Assembly (NCBI GenBank): GCA_037176885.1
Contig: JAWWNJ010000019.1
Span: 806,001 to 870,000 of the forward strand
Direction: 5' to 3'
Source of the DNA: Favolaschia claudopus
Taxonomy: Eukaryota; Basidiomycota; Agaricomycetes; Agaricales; Mycenaceae
Length of the DNA: 64,000 bases
The translations under genes and the position numbers were made by a program. The notes beneath the pieces were generated by a model. It made no database searches. It was not told the origin of the DNA and saw only the letters and a list, made by a program, of their open reading frames with translations. Position 1 is the first letter of the stretch. Each line of letters begins with the position of its first letter. This document shows positions 1 to 10,041 of this stretch, one piece after another.

Positions 1-251
1 CCTTGTACCCATCTCTGTTCGAACGAGGTATCTGTCCAGAGTGCCAAATAGAGCGCTAAAATGCTGTTGAATGGATGTACGTCTGGACCCTGAACTTCTG
101 GTGTTGTTGAACAACTCGAATGATGGACATTCATACTTTTAGACCAAGTACGTCGCATGCGGTGGCAAACTTTGGTACAAGTGATTTCATTGATAAAACA
201 TTACACGAGATACTACGCGATAATACGGCGGGATACTGCTATTACATTGCT

Positions 252-1487
252 TCATTTTTCTTCTACACTCGCCAACTTGGAGATGTGCTCGCTCCTGACC
301 GTGGTGACGACGTTGACTGCGATATGGACGCTACCGTCGTCCCCGCCTGTGGTTGGACGACGGATAAGATGCATAGGCAGCGCCGCTTGCGCTTCGTCTA
401 GGGCTCGTCTGTTCGCCCTTATTATAATCAGGTTAAACGTAATACCCACGACTTGTACCTCCTGTGAGCGATAATTGGTTGTGAGCAGTTAATTAATGAG
501 AGACTAGCGAAAGCTATGAATTGGAAGAAACATACGACGTCGGAGACTCCGTAAGTCGAATTGCTATTGGTCATCTGGGTGATGAACACCAACGCCGCTA
601 CCGTGGCGTACATGAGACCCGCGTCAAGGATTATGCGCATGGCTTCCCGCAGTCTTCCTTGATGAGCTTTGGCAGAGGAAGAGTTGCTGTGGTACGCGAA
701 GGAGGAGCTTCGACGGTCCACACGCCATATGCGGAAGACGATCAAACCTGCGTTTTTGTACTCGACGTGAGACTTGGTTCGGAAATGAAAGAAGCTAGAA
801 GGGAAAGTGAACGAACCGGTGGTGGTGATGTTCTGGGTGATGCTTAATACCCAGAAGGAGAGGATTAAGGGGTTCAGGCTGCTTGAAGTGATCAGGGCAT
901 TTGAATGCAGAGTGGCGACGATGTGGATTATCATCCCTGTACAGACGGCACTACCACACCACAGGAGGATCGAGCACCCCACCACTGGCCATGACTTGAG
1001 ATAGATTATCCAGCAGCGGTAGATCTGGGGAGACGGGTAAAAGGTGAATGCGCAGCGGGAGGATAAAGAGCCTTACCAGCATGCCGTCGCCCAAGAGCGT
1101 CTGCATGACGACATCGACTGTCTGGAAAGGACGAGGTCAGCCACTGGAAAGCGGGAAAGTAAACAAAGACGCGCGTACCTTGACGATGTTAACCCAGTCA
1201 GAGATATGAGAGAACTCCTCTGCCGCACCTCCAGGACCGTTGTATTGAACAAAGGCTTGGATGTTGTGCAGTAGACCGACGGCAACGTCCAAGGTTGCAA
1301 AAACACACATAGAGAGAGTCACGATAAGCATAGGCCAGTTTAGATCTGAAAGCCGCCTTCGTTCGAGATTAAGGTCAAAAAGCAGGGAGCGTATGCAGAG
1401 AAAGAAGGTGACGAGGTAGATCCCCCAGAAGACGCTCTCCAAGAACAGGGCGACGATTTGCGCCTCGGTAATGGGGAAGTCTTCCAT
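252..1487 (-). CDS. Seven-helix membrane protein of an uncharacterised Agaricomycete family
   Basis: Five exons read continuously on the minus strand: 1179-1487, 1077-1121, 817-1024, 536-747 and 252-461. All introns are GT-AG, and the product is 327 residues. The start at 1487 gives MEDFPITEAQIVALFLES, the typical opening of this family. Hydrophobic segments follow one another along the protein, with landmark stretches YRCWIIYLKSWPVVG, QNITTTGLIVFRIWRV, GLMYATVAALVFI and, near the end, VVGITFNLIIIRAN before a short polar tail. Such proteins are abundant in mushroom genomes. They resemble receptors in topology, but no ligand or partner is known to me. Location in a cell membrane is inferred from hydrophobicity. 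The gene is intact, with no frameshift, and is preceded by a TATA-like motif. Family membership is confident; function is unknown. Confidence 0.9.
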
Positions 1488-1540
1488 AGTGGGGGGAGCC
1501 GCCGGGAGGACAGCGCTGAGAGCTCAAAGTGGGTCCAGAA

Positions 1541-1546
1541 TTTATA
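1541..1546 (-). promoter_or_regulatory. Putative TATA box of the 7TM gene
   Basis: On the minus strand the sequence reads CTATAAATTC, about 54 bases upstream of the predicted ATG at 1487. The position and motif fit a core promoter, but this rests on motif and distance only. Confidence 0.4.
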
Positions 1547-2179
1547 GCGCGCAATCAATCTGTCTCGCATCTTGCCTGGAGTACGGTAAGATGAATTTCC
1601 AGAGAGAAGCAGACGGTTACTTGAAATTGAATGATCCTCTGGACAAGGGCCGAGGGACAGCCGCCACAGACAGTGCGATTATTATTACGAGGCCTTGATG
1701 AAGTCGATGAATGTCATCCAGGTTGGGCTTGCGATGAGTAGCTGGGGGAAGTTGACCTTGAGCTTCAGGAACGAGTGGTTGAGGCTGTTGAGCTTGCCAT
1801 TCGCTGCTATGATCGTACTTGATTGCTTCAAAGTAAAGCTTGATAATACGCGCTAGAGTTCGAAGTATCGATGGCGCAGTCTCTTGGAGAACATTGGGAT
1901 TCGTGGCCGGTGTTCAGATTGAGGCGAGAGGCAAGACCGTCGACGTCGGATAATTCATCGTTGTAGTTGTTGACAAGTTGGCAGCAGGCTTGGGATCCAC
2001 CGTTTCGCACATCGTTGGGTGCTTCCTCGACTTCCCCATTCGACTCTGATTTTGGTATACGGTTGCGAGCTCTGGACAATGCAAGAACAATGCTACAAAG
2101 AAATTTGGAAAAAGAAATACAAATTCGTGTGTGAGCCGTTATAGCTGCACCGCTCCTCTTCACTAGGCTCGAACCAGCC

Positions 2180-2797
2180 GCTCGCCGAGGGACGGGCGTT
2201 TGATGACAGTCGATCAAAGCCCTATGGCGAAGCGGCTGGAAGATAATAACCGGGCGGTAGTACGGTTGGCCGTTTTAGCCGGCGGTTGTTTTGACTTAGA
2301 AAAATTTCGAGGTGTTGAAAATTCAAACTTACTCAATCAAAAATCTGAGTAGATAGATCTCTTTAGATTAACTTCAAATGTTTATTCTATTGATTTGGGG
2401 CGTGTTGAATGCCAGGGAACTGTGCTATGAACGATTTACTAGCAAGATTTTTGGTGGGAATTGCGTCCCATCACTCATCATCAGCGCATGACCTGGATGA
2501 CGTGATGAAGCCCGGTATCCGGTCCAGCAAATTCAACTGTTTTTCACTTCACACCACATCCACTAGGTGCAATTTGAGCTCGAAAACTATATGGGCAGCA
2601 TACCTGAGTAGTTCCGAACAGATCTGTCTACTCAGATTTTTGATTGAGCAAGTTTGAATTTTCAACACCTCGAAATTTTTCTAAGTCAAAACAACCGCCG
2701 GCTAAAACGGCCAACCGTACTACCGCCCGGTTATTATCTTCCAGTCTCTTTTCCGCCGGCGGGTTGATCGATTGTCATCAACCATCGTCGGGCGGAA
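2180..2797. mobile_element. Inverted-repeat element with ~125-bp arms (foldback/MITE-like)
   Basis: The segment 2236-2361 is repeated in inverted orientation at 2620-2744 with only a few mismatches. Both arms contain AAAATTTCGAGGTGTTGAAA and AACCGGGCGGTAGTACGG or their complements. Similarity continues outward in weaker form: TTTGATGACAGTCGATCAAA at 2199-2218 pairs with the block at 2764-2781. The unpaired centre is about 260 bp and holds no coding frame of note. No target-site duplication was resolved because the outer ends are degenerate. It looks like a non-autonomous foldback or MITE-type element. It ends about 195 bp upstream of the F1 start codon, so it may lie in that gene's promoter. 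Confidence 0.75.
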
Positions 2798-2991
2798 AAC
2801 GTGACTGGTATCGAGTCTACCTCTTCACCCCCCTTGTCGGAGTTTTTCAGAGAGATAGTCCATCGACAGTTCGAAACGCAGTTGTCGTCGAGCAGTGAGT
2901 GCTAGTGAACGCCAGCTCCTTGGATACACACCTCAGCAGATCTCAACTTAGGTCTCTGTCTTCGACAGTTTCTCAACACACCCGACTTGAC

Positions 2992-4107
2992 ATGCTTGAA
3001 GCCCTTGCGGCAGATCGCGCCCGTCTCACTGAGCTTGAATGCCAAATCTCTGACCTGGAGCGCTCCCTCGCTGCACTGAAATCCGACAAATCCGCTGTGC
3101 AAAAACGACTCACATCCTACACATATCCCGTCTTGACCTTACCGAACGAGATCGTCTCTGAAATCTTTGTTCGTTTCCTCCCCCGCCTCTCCGGTGACTC
3201 CCCGCCGTATTCCGACTGCCCGCCGCTTGTCGGTCGATTCTCCCCCATCATCCTGACTCGCATCTGTCGTCAATGGCGGGAAACTGCGCTCGCGATTCCT
3301 GAACTCTGGAGAGCAGTATCGCTCTGTGCAAAGGACATTCCTCCCAGTGTGACCGATATACGGAAAATATGGCTCCGTCGAGCTGGAGTTTGCCCACTTC
3401 ACATACAAGTCGACGATTTCTTTGTGTCGTCGCGCGCGCAAAAGGTCGGGTTCCGAGGAGAGGAGCTTCTCGCTGTCATTCTCCCTTATCGCGAACGCTG
3501 GGAACACATCCAACTTTCTCTCGAAAGGTGCGATCCTCAAGCTGCTGTTGATGGTCCGATGCCTCTTCTCCGCAAATTAGTTTTGTCGGTCCAGGATCTC
3601 TCTCCGCGTCTCGATTTTAGCGACGCGCCACTACTTCGCTCCGTCGACCTTGATAAAGGTGCTGCACGCAATATCAAGCTGTCCTGGGACCGTTTGACCT
3701 CCTTGCGCCTGATCAATATCTGGCCTCATAATTGCATTCCTTATCTCCGTATGGCCACCAACTTGGTTCAGTGTGAACTCGATATGTACGCCCTTAATCG
3801 CGATACAAGCTTTCACACTACTCCCTACCATGTAACGCTTCCCTCCCTGCGCTCGCTTACTATAAAGGCATCCCGCGACATAACGAGGATCGACGTATTG
3901 GGCTGCTTTACCCTACCGGCTATTTCTCGTCTTGATATCTGCGAGCTGCTCTTACAGAGTGATCCCATTGATTCGCTCAAATCTTTCATAACCAGAAGCG
4001 GCTGCGAATTACACCATGTCCGTATTACAGGTAGAAGAATACGAGCAAGCGAGTACCACGATGCTTTCCCCTCGATCCAGGAATTGGTTCTCAGCGATAG
4101 ATTTTAG
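2992..4107 (+). CDS. F-box protein F1, Agaricomycete DRARL/YPVLTLPNEI family (intact)
   Basis: A single-exon gene of 371 residues. The chosen ATG gives MLEALAADRARLTELECQI, a short amphipathic coiled coil (residues about 5-40) that begins most members of this family. The F-box follows at about residues 45-90 (YPVLTLPNEIVSEIFVRFLP, then LTRICRQWRETALAIPELWRAV). The remainder is a set of irregular leucine-rich segments such as LLRKLVLSV, LLRSVDLDKG and LTSLRLINI. F-box proteins are substrate receptors of SCF ubiquitin ligases through Skp1; the target here is unknown. The frame is open 31 codons further upstream but has no ATG there. It is the least damaged of the family in this window together with F2. 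An inverted-repeat element sits just upstream. Confidence 0.85.
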   Translation: MLEALAADRARLTELECQISDLERSLAALKSDKSAVQKRLTSYTYPVLTLPNEIVSEIFVRFLPRLSGDSPPYSDCPPLVGRFSPIILTRICRQWRETALAIPELWRAVSLCAKDIPPSVTDIRKIWLRRAGVCPLHIQVDDFFVSSRAQKVGFRGEELLAVILPYRERWEHIQLSLERCDPQAAVDGPMPLLRKLVLSVQDLSPRLDFSDAPLLRSVDLDKGAARNIKLSWDRLTSLRLINIWPHNCIPYLRMATNLVQCELDMYALNRDTSFHTTPYHVTLPSLRSLTIKASRDITRIDVLGCFTLPAISRLDICELLLQSDPIDSLKSFITRSGCELHHVRITGRRIRASEYHDAFPSIQELVLSDRF

Positions 4108-4306
4108 TTGGAGAGGAATGGAGGAAATTGAGGCCCGATCATTTCAACTACCAGAACATTGAGGTGCGTCTTGCATATCCTTTCCCATGAATCATTCTGA
4201 ACTCCCTTTGCAGCGCCAACATATGCCTATAATAGGCGTTGTTGTATATACTTTGTCGGAAAACTTCAAATATCTGATTCCCGAACATGCTTCCCAAAAT
4301 TGACGC

Positions 4307-4765
4307 TCAAGCTTTCCCCTCAAAGCGGAATACTTCCTCTGCCTCCTATTCTTACCATCAGAAACAGTCTTCGGTCTAGAGAAAACAACGCACCGCCCAC
4401 CAAGGAACATCTTTCCCACTCCCTTCCGCTCCGTCAACCAGGGTCTCTTGCATGTCATCCGTCACTTTCCACCACCGCTGTGTCTCTGGGTCCTCCGCCA
4501 CCTTCTTCATATCCCCCTCATAATCATCACCCGTATATTTGAAATTGGCGACCAACAATTCCAGCGGCGCGTAGTAGTGGATCGAGTAGTCCGTTATGTG
4601 AGCCCGTTCGAGCGCCGCGAGCACACCGGGCCATACTGAGGCATGGATCGCACGGTATTCTGCCTCGGCAGAAGGTTTGAGCTGGTGCGCGCATCAGAAT
4701 TTGCACAGCGCTTCAGATCGGGACGACGATACTTTGATTAGCTGGCAGACTCTTTTGGCGGGCAT
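4307..4765 (-). CDS. L-rhamnose mutarotase family protein
   Basis: Three exons, 4733-4765, 4394-4681 and 4307-4336, join to a protein of 116 residues, the usual size of the RhaM/DUF718 family. It starts MPAKRVCQLIKLKP and contains the family hallmarks AIHASVWPGVLAALERA, ITDYSIHYYAPLELLVANF and PETQRWWKVTDDMQ, with PWW before the last intron. The enzyme class interconverts alpha and beta anomers of L-rhamnose or related sugars and is a dimeric ferredoxin-like fold in the cytosol. Histidine and tryptophan positions of the active site (IHASVW, RWW) are present. The very short first and last exons were placed from splice signals and from continuity with the family. The gene lies tail to tail with F1. 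The family is secure; the physiological sugar is not. Confidence 0.9.
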
Positions 4766-4799
4766 TTGCGGTCGAGCGCTATCGTGCCTTCGATCGAGC

Positions 4800-4806
4800 T
4801 ATATAT
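4800..4806 (-). promoter_or_regulatory. Putative TATA box of the mutarotase gene
   Basis: The minus strand reads CATATATAGC about 38 bases upstream of the predicted ATG at 4765, a plausible core promoter position. The call rests only on motif and distance. Confidence 0.4.
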
Positions 4807-4915
4807 GCGCTCACCGGCCCGTGTGCGCCGCTGGTTGTCTTCTGACGTGCAGATGTATTCGGCTTGGCTTCATACAGACTAACTCGGAACAGTTGAACGT
4901 CGATATATTACTCTC

Positions 4916-5418
4916 TCATTCCTTGACCTCATTCTGTGCCTCTACAAGACTAGTCATTATTCTTCTACCGTCCTTCTCCTCGACTTTCACGGTCGTCACC
5001 GAGACGTTCACCGTCGTTTTCCCATCCGCTTTGTTCGTGACGCTGAATTTTGAGATTTGCGAAACGACTCCGGTGCGCGCGGCTGGGTCCAGCGGTACGA
5101 CTACCAAGTCTTCGATGGAGAGCAGTTTTCCGAACGAGGTTTCGTGGAAATTTTTGATGAGCTCGAAGAACGCTGGGGGTGTGAGGTGCTTTCCGTTCAG
5201 TCTATAGTAAAAGTGAGTTCCCTTGTTAGAGGTATATTGTACTTGAGGAAGAGCTTTGAAACAACGAACTCGATCGCGACATCGGCCAGAACATCGTTCT
5301 CCCATGTCGGGAACACCAGCGGCATGTCATCGCGGTAGAAGAACAAGCGTTGGAAGAGCAGGTCCACAAATTGGCCGAGTGTCTCGTTGGGTGCAGGCTG
5401 GTACGTCCGAGTCGCCAT
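4916..5418 (-). CDS. Uncharacterised 153-residue protein, possible NTF2/SnoaL-like fold
   Basis: Two exons (5243-5418 and 4916-5201) are joined across a 41-bp GT-AG intron that restores the frame as KLFLKLNGKHL. The protein starts MATRTYQPAPNETLGQFVDLL. Its order of segments is a helical N-terminus, LTPPAFFELIKNF, then alternating strands such as SQISKFSVTNKADGKTTV and TVNVSVTTVKVEEKDGRR, which suggests a cone-shaped NTF2-like fold. That is only an impression from secondary structure. There is no signal peptide or membrane segment. It is transcribed in the same direction as the neighbouring mutarotase. I do not recognise a function. Confidence 0.7.
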
Positions 5419-6158
5419 GGGTGCGATTTTGGGATGTCGAGTCCTGGATTCATATGAAGCTGGAACCTCCTATTTATGCCATTCTGGAGATGGCTTTTAT
5501 TTTTATTGCAGGCGGCGTGCGGGCGGTGTCGTCGCCTGAATCATGTTACAAAGTACCCAACGGGCGGAGTGACACATTTATCGAGAAGAGGCAAATGAGT
5601 CACTGCATGCAGTCCAGTACCGCAGCCTCCGGTAGATTTGGGCGAATCTTGACGTGGTTTATCCGAGGCGGCTGATTTCAAGTTATCATGATGCCGCTAT
5701 CGAGCCATCTTGAACCTGATGAATGCGCGGTGCGGGCGGTCTCTAATATTTATGACTCTGTTCAGTGCTAAAACAGTCATCATCACCAACACTGGAGAAG
5801 ATATTTGGTGGTGTTGTCGCATCTCGTGACCGCGACATTTTGCTTTCACTGAACGCGCAGTTCAGTGCACTGCGCCACACTGCGCTCAAGCTTGTTCCTT
5901 GTCGACCACCTACACGATTTCTGCGCGCACTTTCCAATTAAATTATGCATGCAACTGTGCATGTAGACTCGTTTGTACCTCGCCTTTCCCGGTCCCTGAT
6001 CGCGGCTTTCAACCTTATTTCAATCTTGAACATCCCGACTCGACGTGAGGAAGCCAAACGGTTTTCGATAGCCTCGCGCGAAGCGCAATGAAGGTTTAAA
6101 AGATGTCCAGCTTTGAATCGTGCAATCCCCTTGAATTTCTTCATCTCCTCTCAAGTTC
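5419..6158. other. Intergenic region with divergent promoters
   Basis: This separates the minus-strand 153-residue gene from the plus-strand monooxygenase. Apart from a TTTAAAAG motif at about 6094-6101, some 58 bases before the monooxygenase ATG, I see nothing specific. Confidence 0.4.
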
Positions 6159-8296
6159 ATGGCTCTCAATTCTTCCCAAGTCTCGTCCTCGTGGCTTCGC
6201 CAATTCGGTACTGCCTTGGAGTCGAGAGATGTCAGCGCCATTGCTTCCTGCTGTCATCCAAAGGTCTACTTCCGCGATATACTGGTTTTCAGCTGGGATA
6301 ACCGATGCCTGCACGGTCACTCAATACTGGCTGCGTATCTGACTCGTGCTTTCGCCAAAGAGTCTCAACCAAGCATAACTCGTGTCGAGTTAGACAAATC
6401 GCGGCCAGGACTGTTACCAGAGTATGGACCTTTGACGAACAAATTACCTCTCCGTGCTGTGTCTGCTGCATTCAAATTTTCTTGTGCTGTCGGAGTCGGC
6501 CGCGGATATTTTTCTTTAGTTTACACTGAATCGCGACAGTGGAAAGCTCTTGTAGTTATGATGGCGCTCGCAGATATCAAAGGACACGAAGAAATCGAGC
6601 GCCCTCTGGCTCAGCACCACGAGGGAGACGAACGTCGGGCGATCGAAACTAACCCTCATGTTTTAATCAGTCAGCCCTCTTTCCTCCATGTTGTTGAATA
6701 CATTCTAAAGTGATTAAAGTTGGCGGAGGTCAAAGTGGACTCGTCGTCGCCGCTCGATTCAAACAAATGAACATTCGTGCCCTTGTACTGGAGACAAACC
6801 ATCGAGTCGGAGATAATTGGCGGAAACGGCACCCCTCATTGGTGCTCCATTCTCCGAAGAAATGCAACTCCAGCAAGCCTTGTTTTCTTTCCCCTTCGAA
6901 AATATAACTCATAACGATTGATGTAGTGCTTTACCGACCATTTCCTAACAGCTGGCCCGACTTTATCTCCCGTGACCAATTTGCGGATTGGCTGGAACAA
7001 TATGTTCTGGATTTAGATCTCGTCGTTTGGACAAACTCGCGTCCTCTGCCTCGGCCCACCTATGACCCGACCTCCAAAAGATGGACGGTGGAGGTCGATC
7101 GCGCTGGGGAGCACCTCGTTCTGAACCCCGTCCATATCGTTGTTGCGGCCGGCACTTTGGGAGCTCCTCGTGTTCCCTACATCCCCAGTCAACACAATTT
7201 CACTGGCACCACTATGCACTCCTCAGAATATCGCGACGGGAAGTCGTTCTCCGGCAAACGCGTCGTTGTCGTCGGAGCAGGAAATACCTCATCCGATCTC
7301 TGTCAGGATCTCGTGTTACATGGCGCACAGTCGGTTACGATGGTACAGCGTTCCAGTACCTGGATCACCTCTCGCGCTTCCGCTCGCGAGATGTTTGAAT
7401 GTATGTACCCCAGCGAACTGGATATCGACGTCTGTGATCTGCTGGCAATGGCCCGACCGTTGAAGCTGATGCAGAAGATTGAGAAGCAAACGATGGCGCA
7501 GACGTTGAAGGAAGAAAGAGCCACTCATCGTGGCCTTCGCGAAGTTGGTTTCCATCTAGAAACGGAAAAAACCTTCTTGAGCTTGTGGTATGAACGACTT
7601 GGAGGTGAGCGAGTTTCAAAAGCGTAACATATAGCATTAACCAAAATTCAGGATTTTGTTAGTAATTTCATTGATTTTTGGTGATAATGTTCGCTATACT
7701 GATCATGAATACAGGGATTGATAATGGTTGTGCGGAGCTCATCAGGTTTGTTCTTCTTTCTTTCAAGCCCTTGTCGAGCATCCAAAAAACATTCATTCGA
7801 AGGTCTGGGAAAGTGAAGATCAAGCAAGGTGTCGAGATACTCCAATTCAGCGGCGCCTCTTCTATAGGCTTCACAGATGGAACGTCATTGGAAGTTGATT
7901 CAGTTATATATGCGTATGTGATTCTCGGACGTGCTTGTTTTCTCCAAATGCTGACTGATTTTCTAGCACGTCTCATGAGAGTGTTACCGACACCATGCGA
8001 CCTCTTTTTGGCGAGAAAATTATAGCGATGGCTGGGCCTGTCTGGGGAACTGATGGAGAAGGAGAGTTACGAGGCTGCTATCGTCCGACCGGTCATCCAG
8101 GCGTTAGTCCTGCCTTATCTTTGCATCCTTTTGATTAACATTCACGGATGGTAGCTTTGGTTTGCCGCGGGCGAATTAGCGGTATCGCGACCTTGTTCGA
8201 AGCAATTAGTGAGCGAGGCAAATTCACGACTACTCATACTCATCTCGTTCCTCGTAGGCATTGCAAATCAAGGCGATTGAATTAGGGCTGCTGTAA
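6159..8296 (+). CDS. Flavin-containing monooxygenase with N-terminal NTF2-like region
   Basis: The gene has many exons, all of which can be joined in frame. The N-terminal part from MALNSSQVSSSW has the look of an NTF2-like region found in front of many fungal FAD monooxygenases. After an intron at 6670-6719 the FAD-binding motif reads PHVLIIGGGQSGLVVAARF (GxGxxG). The NADPH-binding motif KRVVVVGAGNTSSDLC follows near 7260. Further blocks are GGFWIDNGCAELI, FTDGTSLEVDSVIYA, TMRPLFGEKI and the C-terminal HPGLWFAAGELAVSRPCSKQLALQIKAIELGLL region. The intron at 6873-6926 uses a GC donor (CCA|GCAAGCC) and restores CNSMLYRPFP. Such enzymes hydroxylate or oxygenate small substrates using NADPH and O2; the substrate is unknown. 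Exon borders inside the first 500 bases are uncertain. Confidence 0.88.
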
Positions 8297-8684
8297 TATT
8301 ATCGATCTAAAGCATTGTATTTCCATTGCGCCGCATTCTGAAACTCTAAAGAGTCTCTCGTTGCTCATAAGCGTCTCTTCCTATGCCCTTTGTTGCCCCA
8401 AACCATTTGGCTCTGTCTCCATCGGTCGCTGTGAAAAACATGCAAACCCTCCCCAAATAATCGGTTCCGGGCTAATGGCGAGATATGCAGCGTGACTGTA
8501 CATCAATTGAGGAAGAAAGCGCAAGGCAATAAGTTTGTGTCTGAGGAACGAAGGCAGGCAAAATCCAAGCAAAATCTGTACAAATTCATGGTTGTAAGTG
8601 ACGTAAGTATCCAGATTGTAGTCGAAATTTCGAACGTTATAAATGAAGTGCGGGCTTCGATGTGAAGGCCGGATTCAAACGTCT
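8297..8684. other. Short 3'-3' intergenic region
   Basis: This lies between the convergent monooxygenase and F-box gene F2. I see no gene or repeat. Confidence 0.4.
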
Positions 8685-9806
8685 CTACAGGTCCGTACTC
8701 AGAACCCAATGAGATTCAATCTCCCGTCGCTTGACTTTATCATACCGAGAGGCAACAACTAACTTCTTGACAGACGGAAGTGCTGCGCGGTAGGACTGTT
8801 CAGACAACGGCTCCTCATCTCCGACAATGATGAGACACTCTAATGGGCAGCTGGACCTCGATACGAACGACGTGAGCGAGGCGATTGGGTCGGATTGGAG
8901 GATGTCCTGGTCAATGACAAGACGGGAAAGATTGGGAAGGATAAAGTGGCTAAGACAATTGTTCATCGTGCCAGGATGCGGGCGCCATGTGAACGATTCC
9001 AAGAAGGGTAGTGTGATGAAAGACTCCATAGTATCCTGTTCGTCCTCGTCCATGATGTATAGATCAATCTTCAAATGTATCAAATTTATTGCTGGTTCGA
9101 GGAATGGTACACAGTTAATGAGTGTCGTGCCGAATAGATGCATTGAGGTCAATTGCGTCCACGGTAAAACCAGGGGGGGAATGTCAGCGTGGAGACTGAC
9201 TGAGCGTAGTCGGGGCGCCTGGCTGAAATCAAGATTGCCATGCATTGTACCGGTGAGCGCACTCAAGTGGCGAAGCAGGGGCATCGCACCCTCGACAACA
9301 GGTTCGTCGACGTTGTCGATGCCAAGATCGACATATTCCCAGCGGGCGCAATAAGGAAGGACCGCTTCCAAAAGCTCCTCTCCTCGAGAAGCCTGAGTCG
9401 AATATGTGTAGTCTTGAATGTCGATTGAGATTGGGCAGGAACCGGATCTACTGAGCCAAATGCCTGATAGATCGGAAGGGAGGTCTTGTGTGTGTAGTAG
9501 TACGGCTCGCCACAGCTGAGGTGTAGTGAGGGCAATCTGTCGCCATTTGCGACAAATGTGGGTCAGAGGAATGGGAGAGGATGGGCCCACGAGGGGGGGG
9601 CATTCGGGGTATGGCGGAAGGCAATGAATGAGAATTTCGGAGACAATCTCGTTGGGCAATGTCAAGACCGGGTACTTGACCGCGTCGAGACGCTTCTTCA
9701 CCGTCAATTGCTCGAGTTTGCGTCCAGCGAGAGCGTGCTCCAGATCAGCGATCTGGGTCTCGAGCTCTAACATACGCGCCCGATCCGCTGCCGGTGTGCT
9801 CAGCAT
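8685..9806 (-). CDS. F-box protein F2 (intact family member)
   Basis: Single exon, 373 residues from MLSTPAADRARMLELET; an ATG five codons upstream (9821) is also possible. The N-terminal coiled coil is followed by the F-box (YPVLTLPNEIVSEILIHCLP, LTHICRKWRQIALTTPQLWRAV). The rest is leucine-rich segments such as LLRHLSALTG, RLRSVSLHAD, LTSMHLFG and LESFTWRP. The end IESHW is shared in form with F3 and F4. It is predicted to be the substrate receptor of an SCF ubiquitin ligase. F2 resembles F3 and F4 (DRAxMLELExQI, PPYPxxPPLVGPSSPIPLTHIC) more than F1. The frame is uninterrupted. Its 5' end is followed closely by the unrelated F-box/LRR gene on the same strand. Confidence 0.85.
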   Translation of the reverse strand: MLSTPAADRARMLELETQIADLEHALAGRKLEQLTVKKRLDAVKYPVLTLPNEIVSEILIHCLPPYPECPPLVGPSSPIPLTHICRKWRQIALTTPQLWRAVLLHTQDLPSDLSGIWLSRSGSCPISIDIQDYTYSTQASRGEELLEAVLPYCARWEYVDLGIDNVDEPVVEGAMPLLRHLSALTGTMHGNLDFSQAPRLRSVSLHADIPPLVLPWTQLTSMHLFGTTLINCVPFLEPAINLIHLKIDLYIMDEDEQDTMESFITLPFLESFTWRPHPGTMNNCLSHFILPNLSRLVIDQDILQSDPIASLTSFVSRSSCPLECLIIVGDEEPLSEQSYRAALPSVKKLVVASRYDKVKRREIESHWVLSTDL

Positions 9807-10041
9807 GGTGGCGAGAGACAAAGAATTGGCTTTGAGTTTGACTCTGAGCCTTGTCGGTGAAACGAGGGCGTGCTGAGCAATGATGATGTGCCCAAGCGAC
9901 GATCAATTTCAATTGATCTAAATTCTTTGCTGTTTGAATTTTGAAACTTTACATCTCATGTTGTTCGACTGGAATTAACAAATTACAAAGGACAATGAAT
10001 GATCTGGGCGTAGAAATCCCTTCCTGGTCTCGACGACTGCA

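Larger units (their letters stand above)
1488..2898. other. Intergenic region between 7TM gene and F-box gene F1
   Basis: There is no gene I can support. The left part (1600-2217) has open frames on the minus strand with no recognisable domain; one stretch near 1630-1810 could be a remnant exon but matches nothing I know. The right part is taken up by the inverted-repeat element at about 2180-2797. Confidence 0.5.
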
